64,000 bases of DNA. Source: Amanita rubescens (lineage: Eukaryota > Basidiomycota > Agaricomycetes > Agaricales > Amanitaceae). The notes below the pieces were generated by a model. The model made no database searches. It had not been told where the DNA came from and saw only the letters and a list, made by a program, of their open reading frames with translations. The position numbers and the translations under genes were made by a program. The stretch covers positions 1 through 64,000 of the forward strand of contig WION01000035.1 in assembly GCA_015039365.1 (NCBI GenBank), read 5' to 3'. Positions 10,119 through 21,506 of this stretch are shown one piece after another (position 1 is the first letter of the stretch; every line of letters starts with the position of its first letter).

Positions 10119-12705
10119 CCACTTGTCACTTGCAGTGACTTGTGCAACAGTGAGTAATTGCTTCAGAGGTCAGTAGTGAATGTAGTCACCTATGGGTCAA
10201 GGCCAACATGATCAACTCTGCCTGCATGCCAAAAGTGGGCTCTGTGCAGTTGCAGTGTAGAGATTGCCACTTAGTATGACTTAGATCCAGTGGTTGTGTC
10301 ATGATCAATTTCCATAATGTGGCCACTGTTGTTGCTGGCAATAGTGGCCATCAATCACCTATGGCATTGCAGAGCCAGCCTACTAAACATCCACACTAAA
10401 AGCATGTGGCAAAGTAAACTCACATATATAACTCCATAATCAAGAGAACAATGACATACTGAATTAGTCAACCATACATATAGTAAAATGAGTAAGTAGA
10501 AAAACAAGTGGGCCTGTCCAAGCATAATTTGGGAGTCCATACCATAAACAGATCAGTGACTTAATGGTGGCTGACATGGTAATTGTCAACTTCCACCTCT
10601 CATCAATTGTCTACAATTTAGTAAACATGCCCAGTTAAATGGGAGAAACAACTAATTTGGAGGCTATGGGCCACCAAGTGGCAAATCCAACTCAAGGACA
10701 ACCAGGATTATGTGACTAGGATCAGAGCCATCACATGTTTCCTTTACTTCTCACAGCATGGTCCACCTTGCTTGCCACTGCAGTGGTGTTAAAGTTGTGT
10801 TAAAAACTCAGCCTCATTACATTTAACCTTGGAATATTAACTATGTATCTCAAAGTGAGGCTCATGTTCACAAGTATAGGCTATATAAATACATACCAGT
10901 AGTGTTGCCAGAGGTACTAGTTTTCTCACAATTTAGGTGTCAAGTGGAAATGTGACAATGGCAAAGTGGCCACTGATAATGCTGGCTTCTGCATAGCATT
11001 GGTTATATACATACATATATGTATGAGCCTAATCACATTGATTTTTCCACATATTTTAAGACTTTTCAAATTTAGTCTTGTTTGGCATGTTCATTCTTGC
11101 ACATTTGAGATGCCACAATTTTTTAGGCTTTTTTTGCAGATTGTTTGAGGCATGTCACAAACATGTCACACACCCCTGTCACACATGTCCATTCTCAAAC
11201 ATCCCAACAAATGTGGTGAAACAAGCTGCATATTGTCCATTTTCCACCAAACATACAAACAAATATAAGCAAACACAAATATTAGCATTACATAATTTTG
11301 GGGTATTTTTCAACATTTTTTTAGATTTTTAGGAGGGTTTTGGTGCTTTCAGCACTGTTTCTGGAGGTATGTAAACATCAGAAGTGGAACCCACAGCACC
11401 TACCACTTTCAAATATATGTAAATATATACAAACAAGCTCAAAATAGCAATACTACATGTTAATGTATTTATGCATAGTCTGATTAAACTCTTATTAAAC
11501 TCCCATAGGACCAGTCCTATTCACTCCTATTAAAGTCCAATAACTCCAATAGGGCTCTCATTGGAATGAAGTAGGATTTCTCAGCCAAAATGGCTGACAA
11601 CCATATGTATTGGAATCCTATAAGAATCCAACAATTCCTACAGGACTCCTTTGAGTAAGGGGGGGGGAGTGTAATGACCTCCTGATTTCCATCCTTATCC
11701 TTATGATGGGTGAATCATGTATAATACCACTGTTTGTTCAGATACTGATTCATCCCACCATCATCATGTTAACTGGGATGTGTTTGGGTGAATTGAAATA
11801 CCAGAAATTGGTGCAAAAACTGTAGCAGCTTGATATTGGGAACAGTAGATTTACTTTGCTGAATCCAATTGAAAAGAGATACAATAAGATTCTAAGCTTC
11901 TCATCCTCAATATCATGGCATAGCCATCTAAGGGGAAGAGCAGCAATGCAGGAGATTATTTGGATATAGTATGCCACAGTACTTAATAACCAACATCAGC
12001 AAACCCACAAAAAATACCAGAAAATTCATATTATTGGCAGAGATACAAATATAGTAAAAGAAAAGCATGTGAAAACATTAACATATGATAAAGGATAACA
12101 TGTGAAAAAGAATGTGAATATGGGGGGAGAGTCCCCATGAGGTGTTCCCATGGCAGAGGGCAGAGCTACATATGCCCAGTTGTAAAACATCATTTACAGG
12201 GAATATACATGTATGTATAGGCATTTGAAAGCTCTCTTCTTGCTTGTTTTGATCCTGATGATCTACTGTTTGTACATGTAGTACACATCTAAAAATAGGC
12301 TTGTAATGAATGTATATGCATCTGAAAGCTATTTTCTTACTTGTTTCAACCATGATGGTTATTTGTCATTGTTTGTACTTGTATTGCATGTTGTAAGAAT
12401 ACTCTCCAATGATGAATTGATGATGGAAACATCATGAGAACAAGACATAGATGGGTAAGCTTAATAACTACACATTTGCATGGTTACTTGCCTCCACCTT
12501 GTAAGACCTCCTAGTCTCCACTACCATTACTACCCTTTCAAACTCCCTTGCCTTATACTATTCATCAGGACCTCTGTGCGAGCACTGGTAGAGAGATACA
12601 TATGATAGAATATAATTTTTTTTGCATGCCAATACCATGTCATTGTAAGGGCCATTTTATAAATGTTTGCAAACAAAAGAAAGTGCCAAAGAGAGCCTTC
12701 TAAGA
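10119..12705. other. AT-rich, CpG-poor repeat-derived DNA without a supported gene
   Basis: No reading frame here resembles a protein. CpG is nearly absent. A purine tract with nine G's at 11,657-11,669 directly precedes tgtaatgacctcc, which looks like a polypurine tract followed by an LTR start; a matching LTR end was not identified. The stretch 11,480-11,660 is full of short palindromic pieces built on ctatt/aatag and attcc/ggaat. Confidence 0.6.
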
Positions 12706-12713
12706 ATTGCAAG

Positions 12714-13788
12714 TAGTGTTTCTATTTCCAGTCCTGCAGGACTGAAAAAGACCGGAACCGGACTGGACCAGGACCGATTTGGACCGGACTGCGGTCTCAG
12801 GTCTTGGCAGGTCCAAGGGCAGTCCGGTTCTGGTCTTTTTAAAATTTTAAAATCCAAAAAACCGCAAAAGACCGGTCCAGACCAGTCTAGACCGCTCATA
12901 GTAAAGGGTGACCAATACAGTTGTATTCTACCATATTTTAGCTTTTTTTTGAGCACTCAAACATCCAAAACGGTTAAGATCTGAGCTTACAATGATAACA
13001 TTTGTTTGAAGCTATATATAATTTGTGAATATTGTTGTTGCAACACTCCAAGTAAGACATTCTGAACATGGTTAATCCAACTATGTTCTAGTACATCCAA
13101 GTTATTTTTTGACCCATCAGCTATAGGAAATGGCTAACATTTGAGGTAGTATGATCTTGGGACTCTCTTTGGCACTCTCTTTGGCACTCTCTTTGGCTAT
13201 GTTTGGCAGTCTCCTAGTATTGTCAAAAATGGTTCATGTGGCTTCCCTAGAGTGCAGGTGGGTGTGAGAGGGAGTGTGAGAGGGTGCAGTTGGTCCAATG
13301 GAGTATGGTTTATCAGTGGGAGGGTGAGGGTCAGCAACAATGGGTTTCATTCTCTCTTTGGTGATCTCTTTGGTGATCTCTTTGGCAATGTTTGGCACTC
13401 TCCTGACTTACCTGGAGTGCAGTTGGGTATGATAGGATATGAGAGGGTGAGGGTTAGCAACACTGGGTTTCACATGTGATGGCATGGCTTATACTATTAT
13501 ATTGATATTTATGTTGTCTTTTGTAGTTTTACATCAATTTCAACATTGCAATTAATTGTATGGGAGCCATAGGGACATGGAAAACAATGTAAGGACTGGT
13601 CTAGACTGGTCCAAGACTGGTCCAAGACTGGTCCTAACCGGTCTTTTTTCTGAATTTAGACTGGTCTAGCAGTCTTAAGCGGTCCAGTTCCGGTCTTTTT
13701 GATATCAGGGACACCCTGGGACTGGTCTGGTCTTGGTCTTTCCTAAAAAGGCAATAAAGACCGGACCGGACCGGACTTTAAAACACTA
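12714..13788. mobile_element. Non-autonomous hAT-type element with 8-bp target duplication
   Basis: The element starts tagtgttt (12,714) and ends aaacacta (13,788), an 8-bp perfect terminal inverted repeat. It is flanked by the exact 8-bp duplication attgcaag at 12,706-12,713 and 13,789-13,796. An 8-bp target duplication with TAGTGTT ends is typical of the hAT superfamily. The subterminal regions are dense arrays of gaccgg/gaccag-type motifs in opposite orientation at the two ends (about 12,735-12,900 and 13,590-13,780), likely transposase-binding sites. The middle (about 13,160-13,480) has short tandem repeats of an actctctttggc type and an internal ~150-bp duplication. No transposase is encoded. 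Confidence 0.88.
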
Positions 13789-13796
13789 ATTGCAAG

Positions 13797-14739
13797 GGTA
13801 GCACCAAAGAGAGTGCATCAATCAAATGCAGGGAACCCTGGACTGTGTTGATGCTTGACTAGAGAATGCAAGGATTGTGAGAGCAAATAATATGGAGCTG
13901 AAGCACAACACTGGTGTAAGCATATACCAAGCCAAGCAAAAGGAGGTAAGAATGGTGATCTCACTTTCCCACTAGATCATCATAAAGAGCTTGCTGATAC
14001 TCTCCTAACTGGAGGTGCAACACCTTTAGTACCTAAAGGTGCTCCCAAGATTGGGGCTTCCATTGAAAAGAGAGTGCCCAAAGAGATGTGAATTCTAAAG
14101 TAGCCGAGTCACAAGGTGTATGTAGAATGTAGTCTACACAGGTGAAGTGAGGTGGCTGTGCTCCACCTCTTCCTAGCCACTTCCTAGCCACCTTGCTGCC
14201 CAGTCAGTTCTGGATAGTGTCTCCGCTATCCTCATTCTCTGCTTTAGATCCCTTTCATTCTAGACAACTACATGCATAATTTCACATGTTTCACTACCTG
14301 TATCCAATGAACAACAATAACCCATACATAGCACATTGAATGTCAGCTAGAGCCACAGTTTCTTCATCATTAATTTCTACTAATGTTGTCAATGTCAAAT
14401 CCTATAAAGATAGGAGTACTTTACACTTTGCCACTGATTGCATGTGGAATGTCCTAGCATTCCTAGGAACCATTCCTAGATTCCCAGCTGGAGAAAACAT
14501 GTTTTCTACAGTGTGAATTGGCTGTAATATTCCTAGACCTTTCCTAGACCCTAATGGATTCCTAGTCATTTTGCTAGGAATGCTAGGAGTTTCCTAGGAA
14601 TATTCCTTGTGTGGTCATGTGACATGACCAGATGGTCTGTGCACAGGCCCACAGGTATATAAGGAGGGGGCATCTACTGTAGTGAAAAAGAGGACACTCA
14701 TAATAACCCTTAAGATACTTTGCCCATTGCAGTGTTGGG
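13797..14739. other. CpG-poor spacer ending in a TATA-containing repeat module
   Basis: No gene is supported. At 14,416-14,430 there is agtactttacacttt, related to the inverted ends at 24,137 and 26,331. It is followed by a tract of self-complementary attcctagg-type pieces (14,450-14,605) and then a module with tatataag at 14,656-14,663. The same order recurs at 24,137-24,508. Confidence 0.5.
14610..14668 (+). promoter_or_regulatory. Repeated TATA-bearing module, copy 1
   Basis: The stretch catgtgacatgaccagatgg to tatataaggagg resembles 24,463-24,513 closely. A shared TATAAG-type box inside a dispersed repeat suggests an element promoter. It lies ~80 bp upstream of the JmjC-like fragment on the same strand. 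Function is inferred. Confidence 0.4.
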
Positions 14740-15150
14740 ATGAGCAGAGTATTTTTCTATTTTTTTGAGGATTGTGATAGTGAATACCTCTCACACTATT
14801 TAGATACATCATACATGAGGCCACACACACCACATGCAGTGGTGACACCAGTGCATTCCATATGCTTTGGTGGACACTTTTACATTACTGGGGCATTAAA
14901 GGATACATGCCATGGAATCCTTCACACATTGGTTGGTTCTGCCCAACTAACAAATGCAGACTGTAGGTCCAGCTGGGAGCTACTACACAGATTGGTGGTT
15001 TTCTATCACCAAGAGTTGGTGGGAAATAGAGATGACACAGGTAATTTTCACTATAAGTTGGTTTGCCTCATAATAATTGGTCACAGATGTGGACAGGGCT
15101 CACTTGCCAAATGTGTTAGTTTTATTGATAACAATCTGATAAAATTTTGA
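14740..15150 (+). pseudogene. JmjC-like domain fragment
   Basis: The frame contains HAVVTPVHSICFGGHFYITG followed by a HGILHTLVG block and LLHRLVVFYHQELV. This order matches JmjC-domain-like proteins that occur in many copies in agaric genomes. JmjC proteins are 2-oxoglutarate/Fe(II) dioxygenases, and this part would lie at the C-terminal end of the fold. Only a fragment is present, with no upstream HxD region. It is followed directly by the ~420-bp repeat also found after the TET/JBP-like fragment. Assignment is from remembered patterns. Confidence 0.45.
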
Positions 15151-15553
15151 AAAATGCTAAAAATGCTCTCAAAGTAAATATTTGCATTTGTTTATGTTTG
15201 TTAACACAAATAAACAATATGGGCATCATTTGACAGCATTTTTTGAAGGTATGAGTTTGGAGGGGCTGTGGATGGTTGTTTGGTATTGTTTAATATTGTA
15301 TGGTGTTATCTATGCTTGCAATAAAATCTCAAAAAAATACTTTAAAATGCAGAAAAGTCATGTGATCTAGGACATATAGGGATTGGGACCAAACTTGAGA
15401 TATTTGCAAAATACTTTTTTCAGACACAAGTTGGCAAAATAATAATAATTCAAAATGCCAAAACTCATTTGATCAAGAATTATTGGATAAGCCAAACTTC
15501 CAAAAGGTACTTTTTGTCTTCTGGTGTCACCATCACCATTCCATGTGCCATGA
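15127..15553. repeat. ~420-bp dispersed repeat, copy 2 (3' of the JmjC-like fragment)
   Basis: Second copy of the block at 9,700-10,118; the shared sequence resumes at 15,670-15,688 with cacttgcagtgacttgtg, found also at 10,128-10,145. Confidence 0.85.
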
Positions 15554-15691
15554 TCACTGCAAAGCCACAACCCAACACAATTCAGTCAGGGGTTTCTGGT
15601 GATAGTCAGTATAGTTTGGTCTGTTTTAGGAAGTTGGGGTTGCTGGTGGTTCAGTAGCAGAAGTCAGTCACTTGCAGTGACTTGTGCACAT

Positions 15692-15836
15692 GTTTTTACT
15701 TACCACATTTGCATATGTAACTTGTACTATAAAAACCACACAAATATATGTATGACTAGACCTCAGTCTAGTTTTAACAGTCAAACTGTTTCATTATCAC
15801 CTAAGATCCCTTGAGGATTTAATTGATAACACCCCC
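15692..15836 (+). repeat. Old, CpG-stripped relic of an LTR of the retroelement A family
   Basis: The stretch aligns with the solo LTR at 28,494-28,900, including gactagacctcagtctag followed by ttttaacagtc. Where the younger copy has ttgcgtatg, cacgcaaat, ctcgttatcg and tccgat, this copy has ttgcatatg, cacacaaat, ttcattatca and attgat: the CpG sites are replaced by CpA or TpG. It is therefore an ancient copy that decayed by cytosine deamination. Confidence 0.8.
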
Positions 15837-16606
15837 ATAGTTTCTCCCATGTGCAGTATTGGCTGCTGGTGACATTTTGAAGATGCTCAACAGCATAATG
15901 GTGTCTTGATGTGTGTGAAGTTGCATGTTGGCATTGTTTGTCAAGTAAAACAGCAGATTCCAGATGATTCTGCAGTGGCTTGAAGAATCTTGATGTCATT
16001 TGTGACAAAGAAGACAGGTGCATGCAAGCGTGTGTCCACAGCATGAGCAAGTATGATAGCTTACCTATTGTGATATGGTCTTAGCACTACCCTTTGGTGT
16101 AGTAGTGGTGGAGAGAGGAAGAGAATGGATTGTCCTATTCTACAATACAGGACAGGTTTATATACTAAGAGATAACAAATATGTACATACATATATGTAA
16201 GCATATAGTATAGATGGGAAGGTATGGCATGCTAAGCACACCATAAGGTGTGATCATGAGTCTATCATGATGTCATTATGATGTGAGTGATATGATTAAT
16301 AGACACTTTATACTGGGAGGTCAGATTGAACAAAGCAACACAATGTGAAAAATGTGCATGATAAGGAAGAGGAGGACAAAAAACTACAAAAATCATGAGT
16401 AATATGATGTTTATTTGCTAATTGATTTTCAGGGTCAAATTTCCTAAAAAGGAAATGATGACATAATTTCAGGGTCAATCAATTCTGTAGCCTTGGTCAG
16501 TGGCTTTCTAAATGTGGTTGTATGATAGTGTTTGGTGCTGATTTCATTGAGATATTTGCTAATTGATTTTCAGGGTCAAATTTCTAAAAAAGGAAATTGA
16601 TAATTT
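15837..16606. other. Repeat-derived spacer with repeated palindromes
   Basis: No gene is supported. The phrase gctaattgattttcagggtc occurs at about 16,418 and again at about 16,557, each followed by a palindrome of the type atttcctaaaaaggaaat; a third such palindrome lies at about 16,636, inside the large inverted repeat. Confidence 0.6.
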
Positions 16607-17794
16607 AATGTGTACTTTAGGGTCCAGTGGCACATTTCCTAAAATGGAAATAGTGCCCTTTGGCCTTGCCATTTTGGGAAATATCTGCTCACTGTCAGTG
16701 GTGATGAGCAGCAAGAAATGGCAGTATCTCCCTTAATACTGAATACTTTTGTGGTGTGTTTTTTGGAACATATTCCTTATATGTATATGCACTTATCCAC
16801 TATGTTAGAATGTAAAAAATGTGAATGGTTTCTGTCAGAATGCAACATGTCTTGCTCACTGTTGACAACAGTGAGGAGCCACAAATGACAATATCTCCAT
16901 CAATACTGGTTATTTCTGTGGCACTTTTTTTGGTATACCCTTATTAGGCATATAACAGGGTATTTGGAATGTTAGAATGCAAATAGTATGCACAAATCAT
17001 GCACAAATAAAATTGGTGTGCTCACTGTCTGTCACAATGAGCAGCCATATCTCCACCAAAACAAGATCTTTCTGTGGCGCTTTTTTGGACTTTGATTTCT
17101 TATGGTAACAGAGTGTCATTCAGGGTGTCTGGAAGCAGATTGCCCTGCCAATTAATGTGTAACTTTTAATTTCATGATAAGAGTCTGAACTTCAGATTGA
17201 GTGGCTGACAAGTTAACATATCAGGATAAATGGGACATTTCACTTGATCTTGCCTAGGGATCCTCTATTGAGACCTTCCTAATGTTTATCTTTGCTAGGT
17301 ATGATCCCAAATCCAAAAAAGCGCCACAGGAAGATCTTGTTTTGGTGGAGATATGACTGCTCATTGTGGCAGACAGTGAGCACACCAATTTTATTTGTGG
17401 CATGATTGGTGCATACTATTTGCATTCTAACATTCAAACACCTTCCTATATGCCTAATAAGGGTATACCAAAACAAGCGCCACAGAAATAACCAGTATTG
17501 ATGGAGATATTGTCATTTGTGGCTCCTCACTGTTGTCAACAGTGAGCAAGACATGTTGCATTCTGACAGAAACCATTCACATTTTTTACATTCTAACATA
17601 GTGGATAAGTGCATATACATATAAGGAATATGTTCCAAAAAACGTGCCATAAAAGTATTCAGTATTAAGGGAGATACTGCCATTTCTTGCTGCTCATCAC
17701 CACTGACAGTGAGCAGATATTTCCCAAAATGGCAAGGCTGAAGGGCACTATTTCTATTTTAGGAAATGTGCCACTGGACCCTAAAGCACACATT
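16607..17794. repeat. Long inverted repeat (two ~487-bp arms, 215-bp centre)
   Basis: The left arm (16,607-17,093, starting aatgtgtactttagggtcc) is the reverse complement of the right arm (17,309-17,794) over its whole length, with scattered mismatches and a few small indels. The centre (17,094-17,308) encodes nothing recognisable. The structure fits a foldback or long-TIR non-autonomous DNA element. A transcript across it would form a long hairpin. Confidence 0.9.
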
Positions 17795-18379
17795 ATTGTG
17801 TTTTGCGCGTGATGTTGTGGTCACATAGTCACGCATATGTTTCCGCATCCAAGCTTTGAAAAATTATAACAAATCAACCGCTTATCCATTCGCTTCGCCG
17901 TTGTATTTCTGAGATGTTAGGGTTATTAGCTAGGTGTCGGTCAAGTTTTTAGGCCAAAAAACTTAGTTTGGATAATACGTATATGCTGGCAGTGTTATAA
18001 ATTTCAAATTGAAATTCCTACAAGCGTAAAAAGAGGCAGACATTAGTGAATGGACTATAGAACCTCTACTTAGTAAGTCTGCAATATCTCAAGGGTGCAC
18101 ATGGCGTTGAGAACCCGTGAATGTGTGGCAATGAACAATTTTTATTCAAGCTATCTACGAGTAACTAGTGGTGGTAACTATGCTATACTATGAATCGACG
18201 ATGTGTCATATGGGTCATGATATGGGTCATACAGGTTGTAACAAAGAGGTAGTCTGTGTTCCTAATTACTATCATTCAAATTCAACTTGCCAGCCTTGAC
18301 GAGGCTGACATCAATCTCGGCATACCTCAAGATTAGATCTGCCATTCCTTTCCTTATTCCTAACCACTCAGAGAGTTTC
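17795..18379. other. Spacer at a sharp change in base composition
   Basis: From about 17,810 (ttttgcgcgtgatg) CpG dinucleotides become frequent again after many kilobases of near absence. No gene is supported in this stretch. Confidence 0.6.
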
Positions 18380-19800
18380 TCAATGTTGACGTGTGGACCT
18401 ACAGTTGGTCAATGGTGACAAAGCCCTCACCATCAAAAGCTGCTGCATATCTGCTGAGATCCCGACCTCCTCGATGGGCATGTTGATCACAGTAGCTAAG
18501 CCATTTTGTGTGATCAACGGATAATCAAGGTTGGCTGCTTCAACGTCTACAGGCTGTGGCCCGGCGTTTGTCTGCATAGCAAGCCGGTCACTGGCGGGAG
18601 GTACAGGCATTGAGTATGCTTGCATGGTGTATGGAAATGGTGCTGGTGGCAGTGAGCTGTAGTACAGGTGGTAGTAATTCATTCCCATCCCGATTGAGGG
18701 AACATTGGAGGCTGGAGGCTGGAGTTTGGCAGGTGCCCTTGTGCGTGGTCCATTTTGACATGCGTTAACCTCAGGTGGCATTTTGGATACATAATACTTG
18801 TCTGGGTGTTGTGTCTGCTGAATGCATGAGCGACAAATCTCTGAGATGCTGAAAAATAGGAATACGCACAGCCATGTTTGCCCACAAGTTCAAATTACTC
18901 TCAGTAACCAGGTAGCAAATCCCATGTTCATCCTTCCAGCAAATGGCCTTCTTGTTGGGGTGACTGTGTGTTTCGCAGGAATGGAGTTCTATGATTGTTT
19001 CCCGGTTCTTACAGCACATAGCAAAGTTGGTGTCAGGCACTCCACCGAGTGAAGGCTCTGAAGGCCCTGGAGACTTGGCGGAGTTTGGCAATCTCTTAGA
19101 TTTCTGCCCAGAAGCATTCTATCAACATGCGATCAAATTAGTAACAAATGTATGCCAAAATCCACATTCCTCACCTTTCCAGCAATTCTGCCCATCTGGG
19201 AAGCTTTGGGGGCATGCTTATTGAATAGATTGACAACTACCTTCTTCACATTGCCTCACCGCGGCCTTATAAAATTGAGCAACATGTCCAATTGTCGTTG
19301 AGATGTAAGATCGGCAGGCAAAGCACCTTTTTGCTCAGTGCTGAGCTGGTATTGAATGTGAAGTTTTGATGAATGTACATTGAATGTTACGGATAGGAGT
19401 TCTTGCAATTCAGGCCATGGCATCAATGACTTTATGATTTCAGGAATACACGTGCCATTCACAGTGTCGTTGACTCAAATATTGATGTCAAAGATGGGGG
19501 GGGTCTCTATCAAGGATATGCATTAGAACTAGTAGTTGCTCATGATTGCTCAAACGTGACTCACCATCATCATTGTCATCATCAATATCATCAGCTGCCT
19601 TCTTTTGTGAAGCTTTGGACTTCTTTGAGACACGTGTGGGCTTTGGTTAGTTTTTGCCTTCCACACCACAGGCAAAAGATCATCAGAATCCATGTTGTCC
19701 TCAATTTCAACTGAATCACTGGTTCCTTCTCCATCATCTTCATCGATGCCAGCACCATCACACAGTTTCAACAGGGGCCAGTCTGTCCTGCCTTCCAAGG
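18380..19800 (-). pseudogene. Remnant of an agaric multicopy gene (unknown function), several exons
   Basis: Minus-strand pieces at 19,798-19,550 (acidic), 19,462-19,256 (VTFNVHSSKLHIQYQLST), 19,091-18,771 (HSHPNKKAICWKDEHGICYL then LNLWANMAV) and 18,781-18,380 (Pro/Tyr-rich, then DYPLITQNG) follow each other in the order seen in a family of agaric hypothetical proteins that combine a small Cys/His segment with a low-complexity and SAM-like region. A donor gtgagtcacg ends the first piece near 19,553. Frames do not join cleanly everywhere, so it is probably broken. I do not know the function. Its codon content is CpG-rich, unlike the DNA to its left. Confidence 0.45.
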
Positions 19801-19935
19801 GATTTTGAACTCACGCTGCTCAGGCATGAGTTCCAAATTTGGCAAAGTGCGATCACGTGGCACGCAACACGGCGCGGCATGCCAAGTAGCTACTGGCTGC
19901 CTGTAGTAAATTAGACTTGTCATACAATACTGCTC

Positions 19936-20905
19936 ATGGAGCTCACTGTCACTGCAAACCTTCCTTTTGGAATCCACTCTGTCGTCCCGGAGCTCCAGAA
20001 TGTTCCTTGCCCTCGTAATCAGGCACACCTTGATCAGTCCGCAGTCTCCACACCTGCCTTTTTGAGGTTATCAGACAAATCCAGGAATGTAATGAACCTA
20101 CATCTCGGCAGTGTTGGCCTAGACTATGGGCGCTTTACCTATTCAATTAAGGATCAACGTAAGAATTTGGGATGGATATATGTGCAAGATATATGCGCTG
20201 ATCCACATCTACCGTTCAATCCAGAGAATGCATTGCAGCTTTTTTCCTGCCTCAAACTATACATGCCGATTCAGGATGAGCATGATGTGCAATACAAGTA
20301 TTCTATTCAGAAGTCCGATACCAAAAAAATTGGAAAAAATCAAACTTGGAAGCGGGTTACTCGCTTCTACCAGTGTCAATGTGGCATTGATAACACTGTG
20401 GGCCACCTTGCTTCCAAGAGAAGACAGATTCCTTGGAAGAATGTCGGCTGTATGAGTTGGATCAAATTGATGACAACTCATGTCAATGATGACGGTTCAA
20501 CTTTAATTCACTGCATCAAAACCTAAAGCTAAATATTCATCATTAGATCAACAGATGATCGCAATCAACGAAATAACAGGCATTTATGATCATTCAGAAG
20601 ATTGCGCTACTCAGATTGAGATGGAGTGCAACCTGAGGCTACCATTAAACTCAGATCTTCGTGAATAGGTGCTCACATTGCTCCGAAAAAATGTCCCATT
20701 GAGCCTTCTTCGATCTGAATGCTCATCTTGGGCTCGGGAGCGTTGGTTGGGGATTCCTGGCAGCAATTCTTCACGCTACAGCCTTATGGCACATGATGTA
20801 TCATCACTTTACAGATCAATCTCTCGTGAACAGGGCATTCCACAACGAACGGCAGCCGAGGAAAATCTGGACAAATGGTTTCATCCAGAAAAACCACAAC
20901 CACTA
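19936..20905 (+). pseudogene. N-terminal part of a transposase-like protein (possibly MULE type), cut by an LTR
   Basis: The segment 20,098-20,526 carries GWIYVQDICADPHLPFNP, then RFYQCQCG...IPWKNVGCMSWIKL, a Cys-rich block like a FAR1-type zinc domain. The frame 20,560-20,905 continues with INEITGIYDHSEDC, LLRKNVPLSLLRSECSSWA, SLYRSISREQGIPQR and ENLDKWFHPEKPQP. This order matches N-terminal regions of agaric proteins that continue into a transposase-like domain. The gene stops exactly where tgtaatgatgg, the start of retroelement 1, begins. In-frame stops near 20,526 and 20,667 show decay. MULE assignment is tentative. Confidence 0.45.
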
Positions 20906-21506
20906 TGTAATGATGGATATTTCATTATCATTTCATTTCATTTTCTTTTTCTTTTATTACAGAATATTCCCACACTTACCTAAGGATTCCACGGAATGAC
21001 GGCATGGGAGTAATGAGTCAGAGTATATATACCTAAGCACACCTATGTATTCCTTAGTCTTATGATTGTTTCTGTCATCCATAGATTCAATCCAGTCTCA
21101 TTGTTTCATTGTGATTTCATCCTCGAGTGTCTTAGTGATTGTGTCTGGACCACCTCCTAACATAATCGTAAGACTCTTCACACTACCACACTCACTCGTT
21201 CGTCGTTGCACACAACGGACACGCAAACCATTCGACAGTTATTGTGCTTGATAGCGCTAGTAGCCCACTTCAGATATATCTATCTCCTCACATTGCATAT
21301 TGCACATATCCACTACCGCTTGATAAACTGGACTCAAGGATTAACGAGATAGGACTGGGACTGCTCTAAACTCGGAGTTGCAGACCTGGTAAAACCACGA
21401 TCTGTTTGGGTTTGGGCATACCTATTTGATCCATAGGAGAAAACAAACGATAAACCAAATGAACAGTATTAAGAACTCCCTTCGTCCCTGTGAAGAATAA
21501 GAAGAG

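Noticed and set aside
12657..12984. Overlapping Pro/Trp-rich frames on both strands
   Set aside because: They are translations of the gaccgg motif arrays of the hAT-type element, not a protein.
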